Shown one piece after another: positions 15,974-23,708 of a stretch of 64,000 nucleotides of DNA; position 1 is the stretch's first letter; the number at the start of each line of letters is the position of its first letter. The notes beneath the pieces are model-generated. The model did not search any database. It saw only the letters and a list, made by a program, of their open reading frames with translations, and was not told the DNA's origin. A program made the position numbers and the translations under genes. Origin of the DNA: an uncultured Pelagibacteraceae bacterium (lineage in GTDB: Bacteria > Pseudomonadota > Alphaproteobacteria > Pelagibacterales > Pelagibacteraceae); NCBI GenBank assembly GCA_902594705.1, contig CACJNI010000005.1:38319-102318 (forward strand). The letters are read 5' to 3'.

Positions 15974-16984
15974 ATGTTAAGAAAAATAACATTATATTTG
16001 TCTTCAATAATTATAGCTTTTTCAATAGTAGGATCTGCATACGCAGTTACATTAAAAGCAAGTCACCAATGGCCAGGTACACCGAGAGCTGATGGCTCTT
16101 TTGACCCACGTCATGAAATGGTACAAATTATTGCTGATGAAGTAAAAAAAGCAAACGTTGATTTAGAAATTAGAATTTATCCAGCTAAGTCACTTTATAA
16201 GCCAAAAGAACAGTGGAAGCCTATGACTACAGGTCAATTAGATATTTCTGCTTTCCCATTAGCTTATGCATCAAAATTCCATCCAGAGTTTGATGCTACA
16301 TTAATGCCAGGAACTGTAAAAAATCATGAGCATGCATTGAGATTTAATAAAGGTCCAATGATGACTGAGATTAAAAAAATAATCAGTGATGCTGGTGTTG
16401 TAGTGCTATCTGATGCATGGTTAGGTGGTGGTTTCGCATCAAAAACTAAATGTATCAAAAATCCAAGTGATGCTAAAGGACAAGTGATGAGAGCTGCAGG
16501 AAAAGCTTTCAACCAAATGTTAGAAGCTGCTGGTGCAGGTATTCAAAGTATGCCATCATCTGAAATTTATACTGGATTACAAACTGGTGTATTAACAGGT
16601 GCAAATACTAGTTCTGGAAGTTTTGTAAGTTACAAAATTTACGAACAAGTAAAATGTGCAACTCCTCCAGGAAAATTTGGTTTATGGTTTATGTATGAAC
16701 CAATTTTAATGTCTAAGAAAAGCTACAATGCATTAAATTCAAGCCAACAAGTGGCTTTGATGAAAGCAGGAAAAGTTGCTGAGAAATATATGACAGCTCA
16801 AGTAGAAAACTTAGATAAAAAGTTTGAGGAAGCATACAAAGCTGCAGGTGTTAAATTAGTGTATATGGATGCTAAGGATCATGCTGCATGGGTTGATATT
16901 GCAATAAAATCTTCTCACAAAGCTTTTGCTGAAAAAGTTCCAGGTGGCGATAAGCTAATGGAAATGGCTTTAGCGGTTAAATAA
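15974..16984 (+). CDS. dctP: TRAP transporter substrate-binding protein (DctP)
   Basis: 336-residue periplasmic receptor of a TRAP transporter. The N-terminal MLRKITLYLSSIIIAFSIVG ending SAYA at residue 24 is a signal peptide. The mature protein begins VTLKASHQWPGT and has the DctP-type fold features: LEIRIYPAKSLYKP, the QLDISAFPLAYASKFHPEF segment and the ligand-clamp region around KGQVMRAAGKAFNQMLEAAGA, where R165 region residues would bind the carboxylate. A strong ribosome-binding site precedes the start. It is followed by a stable stem-loop and then dctQ and dctM. Next to malonyl-CoA decarboxylase, malonate is the best substrate guess, by analogy with rhizobial malonate TRAP systems. Confidence 0.91.
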   Translation: MLRKITLYLSSIIIAFSIVGSAYAVTLKASHQWPGTPRADGSFDPRHEMVQIIADEVKKANVDLEIRIYPAKSLYKPKEQWKPMTTGQLDISAFPLAYASKFHPEFDATLMPGTVKNHEHALRFNKGPMMTEIKKIISDAGVVVLSDAWLGGGFASKTKCIKNPSDAKGQVMRAAGKAFNQMLEAAGAGIQSMPSSEIYTGLQTGVLTGANTSSGSFVSYKIYEQVKCATPPGKFGLWFMYEPILMSKKSYNALNSSQQVALMKAGKVAEKYMTAQVENLDKKFEEAYKAAGVKLVYMDAKDHAAWVDIAIKSSHKAFAEKVPGGDKLMEMALAVK

Positions 16985-16998
16985 AATAATATATAAAG

Positions 16999-17034
16999 AA
17001 CCCCTATTTATTCTCTATAAGTAGGGGTTTTTTT
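16999..17034 (+). terminator. Intrinsic-terminator-like hairpin between dctP and dctQ
   Basis: AACCCCTA (16999-17006) pairs with TAGGGGTT (17022-17029); five further pairs extend the stem to about 13 bp around a 5-nt loop, and a T-tract runs to 17034. The dctQ ATG follows immediately at 17035. This is the best intrinsic terminator shape in the window. Because dctQM have no other obvious promoter, it probably acts as an attenuator that makes receptor mRNA more abundant than permease mRNA. Confidence 0.75.
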
Positions 17035-17529
17035 ATGAAAGAAAAATACTTAAAATTCTGTGATTATGTTGCAAGAGCTTGTGGGGCTTTTGCAGTTCTA
17101 GCTTTACTGTTATCAATTCTTGTAATTGTAGAATTAGTTTTTGAAAGATACTTTTTTCAAAGAGCAATAACATGGCAAACTGAACTAGTTACAATGCTTC
17201 TAGTTGCTTCAACATTTATTGGAAGTGCATATGTTTTAAGTGAGAAAGCTCATGTGAGTATGGAGTGGATTTATGATTTCTTATCAAAAAAAAATATATT
17301 AAGACTTAAAATTTTTACCTCATTAGTCAGTTTATTATTCTTCTTAATTTTATTCTATTTTGGTTTTTTAATGGTTGAGGAAGCGTTTACTAAAAATTAC
17401 TCAACAGGAACGGTTTGGGATCCTCCATTGTGGGTTCCATATTCTTCAATGATGATAGGTGCTGCATTAATGATTTTACAATATATAGCAGAAATTATTA
17501 AGCTTACAGACGAAAAGGATACTAACTAA
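17035..17529 (+). CDS. dctQ: TRAP transporter small permease (DctQ)
   Basis: 164-residue inner-membrane protein with four membrane helices (about residues 15-37, 50-68, 89-110 and 130-155), typical of DctQ. The segment ERYFFQRAITWQTELVTMLLV, with the charged E/W-x-x-E region before helix 2, is the usual DctQ signature. The start codon immediately follows the T-tract of the upstream terminator-like hairpin, and no Shine-Dalgarno sequence is available. The stop overlaps the dctM start by 1 bp (TAATG), so the two permease subunits are translationally coupled. Confidence 0.87.
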   Translation: MKEKYLKFCDYVARACGAFAVLALLLSILVIVELVFERYFFQRAITWQTELVTMLLVASTFIGSAYVLSEKAHVSMEWIYDFLSKKNILRLKIFTSLVSLLFFLILFYFGFLMVEEAFTKNYSTGTVWDPPLWVPYSSMMIGAALMILQYIAEIIKLTDEKDTN

Positions 17530-18860
17530 TGGATCCATTAATAATTGCAATAATCGTTGCTGTTTTTACTTTGATAGTATTATTTTCCGGAATACCAATT
17601 GCTTTTGGTTTAAGCTTTGTATCAATAGCTCTTTTAGTTGCTTTCGAAGGTTTCCAAATGCTAGATGTTTTTGCTGAAACTTTCTATGCGGGATTAAATT
17701 CGTTTGTCCTACTTTCAATACCAATGTTTATATTAATGGGGATGGCAGTTGCTAATTCCCCAGCAGGAAAAGATTTATATACAGGATTGGACAGATGGTT
17801 ATGGAGGGTACCTGGAGGTTTGGTTATTTCTAATATAGGAGCTTGCTCAATTTTTGCTGCACTAAGTGGATCAAGTCCTGCAACCTGTGCTGCAATTGGC
17901 ACTATGGGAATTCCTGAAATGAGAAAAAGAGGATACTCAGATCAAATTGCAACAGGAACCATAGCAGCCGGTGGAACTTTAGGAGTATTAATTCCTCCAA
18001 GTATTGTTTTAATTGTTTATGGAATTGCAACTGGAACATCTATTGGAAGATTATTTTTAAGCGGGTTGATACCTGGATTTATGCTTGCAGGTATGTTTGC
18101 TATCTGGGCACTGATACATAGTTACTTTATAGATAAAGACTCCGCTAAAGCTTTAAAGAATAGAACTCCACCAACCTTTAAAGAAAAAATTGAAGTTTTA
18201 CCAAGGATACTTCCTTTCTTAGCAATCATTGCTGGCGTCTTATATGTTTTATATGGTGGTGTTGCTACTCCATCTGAAGCTTCAGGAGTAGGAGCTTTTT
18301 TAGTTTTTGTTTTGATTGCAGTTGTCTACAAAATTTACCAACCAAAAAAAATATGGAATATTATTAAAGTTTCAATGAAAGAAAGTGTGATGATAATGTT
18401 TATCATCGCAGCTTCATATCTTTTTGCATTTACATTATCACAACTTTACGTAACTCAATCATTAGCTCAAAGCATGGTAGAGATGAGCTCTAATAAATGG
18501 GTAGTATTTATTTTAATAAATATATTTCTGTTGATTGCAGGTTTCTTTTTACCACCAGTTGCAGTAATTGTTATGACTTCAGCAATATTATTGCCAGTTA
18601 TAACTCAACTGGGATTTGATCCGTACTGGTTTGCAATTGTATTTACAATTAATATGGAAATTGGTCTTATTACACCGCCCGTTGGATTAAACCTTTATAT
18701 AATCAAAGGTATAACACCAGATGTTAGTTTGTCAGAAATTTTAAAGGGATCTATACCATTTATGATAATTATGGCTTTAGCTATACTTATTTTATGCATT
18801 TTTCCTGAGATTGTAACTTGGCTACCTGACAAAATAATGGGTAAAAGTTTAGGTTTTTAA
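17529..18860 (+). CDS. dctM: TRAP transporter large permease (DctM)
   Basis: 443-residue DctM large permease, about 11-12 helices, the sodium-coupled translocation subunit of the TRAP system. Family stretches: VLFSGIPIAFGLSF near the N-terminus, SIPMFILMGMAVANSPAG, the re-entrant hairpin GACSIFAALSGSSPATCAAIGTMGIPEMRKRGY, GTIAAGGTLGVLIPPSIVLIVYG, and in the second half MEIGLITPPVGLNLYIIKG. Length is standard for the family (about 425-445). It is overlapped by dctQ and followed after 15 bp by malonyl-CoA decarboxylase on the same strand, suggesting one operon for uptake and decarboxylation. Confidence 0.93.
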   Translation: MDPLIIAIIVAVFTLIVLFSGIPIAFGLSFVSIALLVAFEGFQMLDVFAETFYAGLNSFVLLSIPMFILMGMAVANSPAGKDLYTGLDRWLWRVPGGLVISNIGACSIFAALSGSSPATCAAIGTMGIPEMRKRGYSDQIATGTIAAGGTLGVLIPPSIVLIVYGIATGTSIGRLFLSGLIPGFMLAGMFAIWALIHSYFIDKDSAKALKNRTPPTFKEKIEVLPRILPFLAIIAGVLYVLYGGVATPSEASGVGAFLVFVLIAVVYKIYQPKKIWNIIKVSMKESVMIMFIIAASYLFAFTLSQLYVTQSLAQSMVEMSSNKWVVFILINIFLLIAGFFLPPVAVIVMTSAILLPVITQLGFDPYWFAIVFTINMEIGLITPPVGLNLYIIKGITPDVSLSEILKGSIPFMIIMALAILILCIFPEIVTWLPDKIMGKSLGF

Positions 18861-18875
18861 TATATAAAAAACACC

Positions 18876-20183
18876 ATGTTAAATATAAAAAGAATATTCG
18901 AGACGATTGCTGATGCTGGTCAAAAAATTTTAGAGAAAAAATCATTAAAAAAATTCTCTAAAAAAAGAGATTTAATTGAGCTATGTGATGATCTGTTATC
19001 ATCTAAAGGAGCAGCATTTGGAATCACATTAGCAAGAGATATTCTTTTTAGATATCATAATTTATCCCATGAAGATAAATTGAAATTCTTACTTCAAGTA
19101 AATGAAAAATATAAACCTGATACAGCAAATATTGATAATGCAATTAAAGACTATACCGAAAATAAAAATAGTAGATCAATTTTAAATTTATCAAGAATTA
19201 CATCAGGAACTAGAAAAGAATTATTTGTTAGATTAAATATGGCTCCAAATGGAACGGCAGAGATTGTTTCTTTAAGAGAAGATCTACAAATGTTTTTAAT
19301 TAAAAATCCTGAATTAAAAGAATTAGATTATGATTTGATAGATATATTTAAAAATTGGTTCAATCCTGGATTTTTAAAATTAAGAAAAATAACTTGGGAT
19401 ACAAAAGCCGCAATATTAGAAAAATTATTAAAATATGAAAAAGTTCATTCAATGAAAGATATGAATGAATTGAAAATTAGATTAGGAGAAAACAGAAGAT
19501 TTTTTGCTTATTTTCATCCAGCATTAGAAGATGAACCAATAATTTTTGTTGAGATTGCACTAACGAAAGGTTTAGCAAAATCTATTCAAGAATTGACAAG
19601 ACCAAATGATGGAAAAAACGAAAACTATGATACAGCTACATTTTATTCAATTAGCAACTGCCAAGAGGGTCTTTCAAGAGTTACGCTTGGTAACTTCTTA
19701 ATCAAGAGGGTGGTATACGAATTACAAGAAGAGTTACCTGATGTAAAAAATTTTGGAACTTTATCACCGATGCAAGGTTTTGCAGATTGGGTAAAATCTT
19801 CAGAAAATGAGAAAATTAGTGAAATAGTTCAAAAAGATAATTTTGTAAAAGTTGAGTTTTTAAAATCATTAGATCTTAAAATTGGAGATAGAAAATTTAT
19901 CGATAATAAAGATTTACTTACAAAACTTGCTTTAAATTACTTAGCTATACAAAAAAATGATCTAGGTTTTCCCATTAATGATGTTTGTAGGTTTCATTTA
20001 AAAAATGGAGCTGAAATTGACGATATTGTAGTTAATGCTAACGTTTCTGATGTAGGATTTAAAAGGTCATTTGGAATCATGGTTAATTACAAATATGAAC
20101 TTGGGAAAATTGAGCAAAATCATCAAGAGTATGTAAACGAAAAAAAAATTAATATATCAAGCAAACTCAAAAAATATGTCTAA
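18876..20183 (+). CDS. Malonyl-CoA decarboxylase
   Basis: 435-residue enzyme that converts malonyl-CoA to acetyl-CoA and CO2. It has an N-terminal helical domain (residues about 1-130) and a C-terminal GNAT-like catalytic domain. Catalytic landmarks are conserved: FFAYFHPALEDEPIIFVEIAL, FYSISNCQEGLSRVTLGNFLIKRV (containing the serine of the S-I-S motif), FGTLSPMQGFADW, and the late CRFHLKNGAEID with the catalytic histidine. Length fits bacterial forms such as rhizobial MatA. It sits 15 bp downstream of dctM and overlaps dusA by 8 bp. Combined with the TRAP transporter and divergent CoA-transferase, it points to malonate use as a carbon source. Confidence 0.93.
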   Translation: MLNIKRIFETIADAGQKILEKKSLKKFSKKRDLIELCDDLLSSKGAAFGITLARDILFRYHNLSHEDKLKFLLQVNEKYKPDTANIDNAIKDYTENKNSRSILNLSRITSGTRKELFVRLNMAPNGTAEIVSLREDLQMFLIKNPELKELDYDLIDIFKNWFNPGFLKLRKITWDTKAAILEKLLKYEKVHSMKDMNELKIRLGENRRFFAYFHPALEDEPIIFVEIALTKGLAKSIQELTRPNDGKNENYDTATFYSISNCQEGLSRVTLGNFLIKRVVYELQEELPDVKNFGTLSPMQGFADWVKSSENEKISEIVQKDNFVKVEFLKSLDLKIGDRKFIDNKDLLTKLALNYLAIQKNDLGFPINDVCRFHLKNGAEIDDIVVNANVSDVGFKRSFGIMVNYKYELGKIEQNHQEYVNEKKINISSKLKKYV

Positions 20184-21177
20184 ATTAAATAGAACTGTTT
20201 CAGTTGCTCCAATGATGGACTGCACAGACAAACATGAAAGATTTTTCTTAAGACTAATTAGTAAAAACGTTCTTCTCTATACTGAAATGATTGTCTCAGA
20301 AGCTATTGATAGAGGAGATAAAAAGAAACTATTAGAATTTGATATGAGAGAAAAACCTGTTGCTCTGCAACTTGGTGGTTCTTCCCCAAAATTATTAGGA
20401 AATGCAGCATATTTAGGTGAAGAATTTGGTTATGATGAAATAAATTTAAATTTAGGTTGTCCAAGTAAAAAAGTTCAGAAAAATAGATTTGGAGCTTGTT
20501 TAATTCAAGAACCTAATCTTGTTGCTGATTGTCTAAGTGAAATGATTTCAAAAACAACACTTCCTGTAACAGTTAAAACCAGAATTGGATATGACAATGT
20601 TGATCAATACGAAAATTTATATAATTTTGTGAATATTCTAAAAAAAACAGGTGTTAAAACTTTTATAATCCATGCCAGAAAAGCAATGTTAGGAAAATTT
20701 ACACCTAAACAAAATTTAAACATTCCACCTTTGAAATATGAATACGTAAATAGATTAAAAAAAGATTTTAAAGATTTAGAAATAATAATTAATGGAGGCA
20801 TAACGTCTACTGATCAAATCAAAGAACATTTAGATAATTTAGATGGTGTTATGATTGGAAGGTCAATTTATCATTCCCCTTACATGTTAGCAGATATTGA
20901 AAACCAAATTTTTAATAATAGTGAAGTTTTAACAAGACAAGAAGTTGTTGAGAAGCTAATTGAGTATGTAAAAGAAGAAATTAAAAAAGGTACAAGATTA
21001 AATCAAATCATGAGACATACTCTTGGTTTATTTCATGGACAAACAGGTTCTAGTTTTTGGAAAAGATATTTAAGTGAAAATATGTGTGTAAGAGATGCCG
21101 ATATTAAGAAAATTGATCACATAATGGATAAAGTAAAATTTAATCCACAAAGTATATCGGCAGGTCAAATTGAATAA
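20176..21177 (+). CDS. dusA: tRNA-dihydrouridine(20/20a) synthase
   Basis: 333-residue FMN-dependent enzyme that reduces uridines 20/20a in the tRNA D-loop using NADPH. The N-terminal TIM-barrel domain has SVAPMMDCTDKHERFF, the YTEMIV segment, and the active-site GCPSKKVQ with catalytic C95 followed by FGACLI. The specific DusA features are the D-C-T-D-x-H-x-R-x-F N-terminus and the C-terminal helical domain with TRLNQIMRHTLGLFHGQ and GSSFWKRYLSE. Its 5' end overlaps malonyl-CoA decarboxylase by 8 bp, and its stop codon is overlapped by the tauE start, so it shares the dct transcript despite an unrelated role. Confidence 0.95.
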   Translation: MSKLNRTVSVAPMMDCTDKHERFFLRLISKNVLLYTEMIVSEAIDRGDKKKLLEFDMREKPVALQLGGSSPKLLGNAAYLGEEFGYDEINLNLGCPSKKVQKNRFGACLIQEPNLVADCLSEMISKTTLPVTVKTRIGYDNVDQYENLYNFVNILKKTGVKTFIIHARKAMLGKFTPKQNLNIPPLKYEYVNRLKKDFKDLEIIINGGITSTDQIKEHLDNLDGVMIGRSIYHSPYMLADIENQIFNNSEVLTRQEVVEKLIEYVKEEIKKGTRLNQIMRHTLGLFHGQTGSSFWKRYLSENMCVRDADIKKIDHIMDKVKFNPQSISAGQIE

Positions 21178-22003
21178 TACTCTTTTAGAAATTAATAATA
21201 TTTATTTTATTTTTTTAATGATGGCAGCCGCTGTTCCGGTTGGTTTTTTTGCAGGTTTTTTTGGTATTGGTGGAGGATTAATCTCAGTTCCATTTTTATT
21301 TTTTGTATTTGAAGCATTTAACGTGGATAAAGATTATTTGATGCATTTATCTGTAGGGACAGCTTTCTCAATAACAATTTTAACTGCTACAGCTTCAGTA
21401 TTAACTCATAGAAAATACAACGCTGTTGATTTTAATATTATTAAAAATTATGGAACATTTGTAATAATTGGAGTTTTCTCTGGAACATTGATGGCAGCAT
21501 TGATGAATACTAAAACATTATTATTCTTTTTTTCTGCAGTTGTTTTCTTTTTTGGAGCTTACTTGTTGTTACAAAGGGAAAAGAAAAAAAAAATTAAAAA
21601 AAAATTTAATATTTTCCCAAGAATAATATTTGGATTTTTGTCAGGATTAATTTCTGCTCCTATGGGTATAACAGGAGCTATGATGAATGTTCCTATACTA
21701 AGGTACTTTGGTTATCCTATTAACTTAGCAATAGGAAGCTCTGCAGCTATTGGATTTATAATAGCTTTATTTGGATCAATTGGATTTTTTACATCTGGTT
21801 TGATGTTAAAAGCTGATATCCCATTAAGCATAGGGTTTATTAACATACCTGCATTTATAATATTTGTTCCAATAACAACATTTATGGCAAGGATCGGAGC
21901 AAAAACAGTTCAAGATCTAGATAGAGTTAAAACACAGAGATTATTTGGTGTTTTTTTATATGTTATCGGTACTTTATTTCTTTATAGATTTTTAGTGACT
22001 TAG
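21170..22003 (+). CDS. TauE/SafE-type anion exporter
   Basis: 277-residue inner-membrane protein of the TauE/SafE (TSUP) family, about 8 helices in two repeats. Motifs: GFFAGFFGIGGGLISVPFLF in the first half and GFLSGLISAPMGITGAMMNVPIL in the second, the typical paired G-x-G-G-G / M-G-I-x-G loops. It starts at TTG 21170, overlapping the dusA stop; no ATG gives a complete first helix with comparable spacing. Members export sulfite, sulfoacetate, taurine-derived or organic anions. The substrate is unknown; its position at the end of the malonate operon does not decide it. Immediately after the stop codon comes the GC-rich pseudoknot-like element. Confidence 0.85.
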   Translation: MNNTLLEINNIYFIFLMMAAAVPVGFFAGFFGIGGGLISVPFLFFVFEAFNVDKDYLMHLSVGTAFSITILTATASVLTHRKYNAVDFNIIKNYGTFVIIGVFSGTLMAALMNTKTLLFFFSAVVFFFGAYLLLQREKKKKIKKKFNIFPRIIFGFLSGLISAPMGITGAMMNVPILRYFGYPINLAIGSSAAIGFIIALFGSIGFFTSGLMLKADIPLSIGFINIPAFIIFVPITTFMARIGAKTVQDLDRVKTQRLFGVFLYVIGTLFLYRFLVT

Positions 22004-22038
22004 GAGACGAGGTGGTTTCAGTCTCCCTCCGCCACCTC
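22003..22038 (+). ncRNA. Candidate H-type pseudoknot or switching hairpins, unknown function
   Basis: Two perfect, overlapping stems are present. Stem 1: GGAGAC (22003-22008) with GTCTCC (22021-22026). Stem 2: GAGGTGG (22009-22015) with CCACCTC (22032-22038). They are interleaved (5' S1, 5' S2, 3' S1, 3' S2), so they can form an H-type pseudoknot, with loops of 0, 5 and 5 nt, or two mutually exclusive hairpins. The segment is strikingly GC-rich for this genome. It begins in the tauE stop codon and lies between convergent genes, so it is in the tauE 3' UTR (or, on the other strand, that of the mutase). A TAATTTTTTC run follows 22 bp later. The end (TTTCAGTC to CTCCGCCA) also resembles a serine tRNA 3' end, so a decayed tRNA or attachment remnant is an alternative. 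Confidence 0.45.
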
Positions 22039-22092
22039 AGTTACAATATTATTCGATTCTCTAATTTTTTCTTAACTCTTTATAGTTGAATT

Positions 22093-23547
22093 TTAAATTT
22101 TTTGATCATAATCCCCAACCTTACCAGTTTGTTGAAGAAGATTATCAATAAAGTCAAAAATCTTCTTTTTTCTATCTTCAGAGGTTGGACTTTCAGTAAC
22201 TACAACTAAAGAGGGTTTATTAGAAGATGCTCTTATTAATCCCCAAGACCCATCATCAAAAGAAAATCTTACTCCATTAACAGTTAATATTTCTCTAATT
22301 TCTTGATCATCGACTTTAGTTTTATTTTCTTTAATATTTGTTATTTCTTTAACTAAATTTTCAACTACATCATATTTTTCACTATCTTTGCAGTAAGGAG
22401 CCATAGTCGGGCTTTGATAAGTTGTTGGCAATTCACCAAGTATTTCACTCATTTTTTTGTTATTTTTATCAAGTAACTTACAGACCTGTATTGCTGAATT
22501 AATTCCATCATCATAGCCATATCCCAAAGGTTTATTAAAAAAGAAATGACCACTTTTTTCAAATCCTGCTAAAGCGTTATCGGTATATACTTTTCTTTTG
22601 ATATGAGAATGACCAGTTTTCCAATAAATTGTTTCACATTTATTCTCATTTAATATTCTGTCATTCGAATAAAGTCCTGTCGATTTTACATCAACAACAA
22701 ATTTACTACTTTTATGATCTTTTGAAAGATTTCTAGCTATTAATAGCCCTATTTTATCTGAAAAGATTTCATTACCCTTATCATCAATAACCCCAACTCT
22801 ATCTCCATCTCCATCAAAACCAAATCCAATATCAGCATTATTTTCTTTAACAGATGATGAAATTGCATGTAACATTTCTAAATCTTCAGGATTTGGATTA
22901 TATTTTGGAAAAGTCCAATCAAGGTTGCAATCAAGTTCAATGACTTCACACCCAATACCTCTTAAAATTTCAGGTGCGAATATTCCAGCTGTTCCGTTAC
23001 CACATGCAACAACTGCTTTAATTTTTTTATTTAATGAGTTTTTTGTTATTAAATCATTTTTATAAATATCTTGGAAACCATCAATTTTTTTTACATTACC
23101 TTCACCATTAATAAATTTTTGATTGAGAGTAATATTTTTTAGTTCTTTCATTTCTTCAGGTGCATGAGTTAATCCTTTTTTGATGCCCATTTTTACACCT
23201 GTCCAACCATTTTCATTATGACTTGCTGTAACCATTGCAATTGCATCTGAGTCTAAATTAAATTGTGCGAAATAAACCATAGGAGATAAGGATAATCCTA
23301 TATCCTCGATTTTGCACCCAGTTGAAACTAAACCCTCTTTTAATTTTTCTTTGATATGTTCGCTGTAAGACCTGTAGTCTTGGCCAACTATAATTCTAGG
23401 ATTGTTTTTTTTTGTATGATTAATTATTTGAGTTCCAAGACCTTTACCGAGTTGAACGATTCCATCATCATCTATGTCTTTTTCGTATACCCATCGTGCG
23501 TCATATTCCCGAAAGCCGTAGGGATCAATTTTTCCCAAATTATTCAT
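22093..23547 (-). CDS. Phosphomannomutase/phosphoglucomutase
   Basis: 484-residue alpha-D-phosphohexomutase interconverting hexose 1- and 6-phosphates (mannose and/or glucose), supplying nucleotide-sugar precursors for surface polysaccharide. Four-domain features are visible: the phosphoserine loop TASHNENGWTG with S109, the metal-binding loop DGDGDRVG with D245, D247 and D249, the sugar-binding loop FEKSGHFFF, and the C-terminal phosphate-binding region near ANVTESPTSED-like RASSNKPSLVVVTE. Length and the GFREYDARW N-terminus fit the AlgC-type bifunctional enzymes. It is transcribed alone, convergent to tauE and divergent from nrdA with 161 bp between the starts. Confidence 0.92.
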   Translation of the reverse strand: MNNLGKIDPYGFREYDARWVYEKDIDDDGIVQLGKGLGTQIINHTKKNNPRIIVGQDYRSYSEHIKEKLKEGLVSTGCKIEDIGLSLSPMVYFAQFNLDSDAIAMVTASHNENGWTGVKMGIKKGLTHAPEEMKELKNITLNQKFINGEGNVKKIDGFQDIYKNDLITKNSLNKKIKAVVACGNGTAGIFAPEILRGIGCEVIELDCNLDWTFPKYNPNPEDLEMLHAISSSVKENNADIGFGFDGDGDRVGVIDDKGNEIFSDKIGLLIARNLSKDHKSSKFVVDVKSTGLYSNDRILNENKCETIYWKTGHSHIKRKVYTDNALAGFEKSGHFFFNKPLGYGYDDGINSAIQVCKLLDKNNKKMSEILGELPTTYQSPTMAPYCKDSEKYDVVENLVKEITNIKENKTKVDDQEIREILTVNGVRFSFDDGSWGLIRASSNKPSLVVVTESPTSEDRKKKIFDFIDNLLQQTGKVGDYDQKI

Positions 23548-23621
23548 GTGGATATATGTACATTTTTTTAAAATTTTTATTGATAATTATTTAATAAGTT
23601 CTATAAATGTTCTATTGATTT

Positions 23622-23637
23622 ACAATTTATATAGTAT
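23622..23637 (+). promoter_or_regulatory. NrdR box 1 upstream of nrdA
   Basis: ACAATTTATATAGTAT fits the NrdR-box consensus (acaCwAtATaTwGtgt) at most positions. Its start is exactly 31 bp from that of box 2, the known three-helical-turn spacing for paired NrdR boxes. This predicts repression by the ATP-cone repressor NrdR when dATP is high. Confidence 0.65.
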
Positions 23638-23652
23638 ATCAGGTAAATCTAC

Positions 23653-23668
23653 ACACTATATCTAGTTA
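23653..23668 (+). promoter_or_regulatory. NrdR box 2 upstream of nrdA
   Basis: ACACTATATCTAGTTA matches the NrdR-box consensus strongly in its core (ACaCTATATcTAGT). It lies 40 bp before the nrdA ATG. The pairing with box 1 at 31 bp distance makes a chance match unlikely. The 161-bp region 23548-23708 otherwise shows a GGGAG ribosome-binding site before nrdA and no clear second element. Confidence 0.72.
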
Positions 23669-23708
23669 TTTACTAGATTTTTTAGTATAAAGATAAAAAG
23701 GGAGTTTA

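Noticed and set aside
22003..22093. tmRNA or its acceptor piece in the tauE-mutase spacer
   Set aside because: The CTCCGCCA end and TTTCAGT loop look tRNA-like, but only 90 bp are available and no tag-peptide frame, D-arm or 7-bp acceptor stem is present. Kept as an unexplained RNA element instead.
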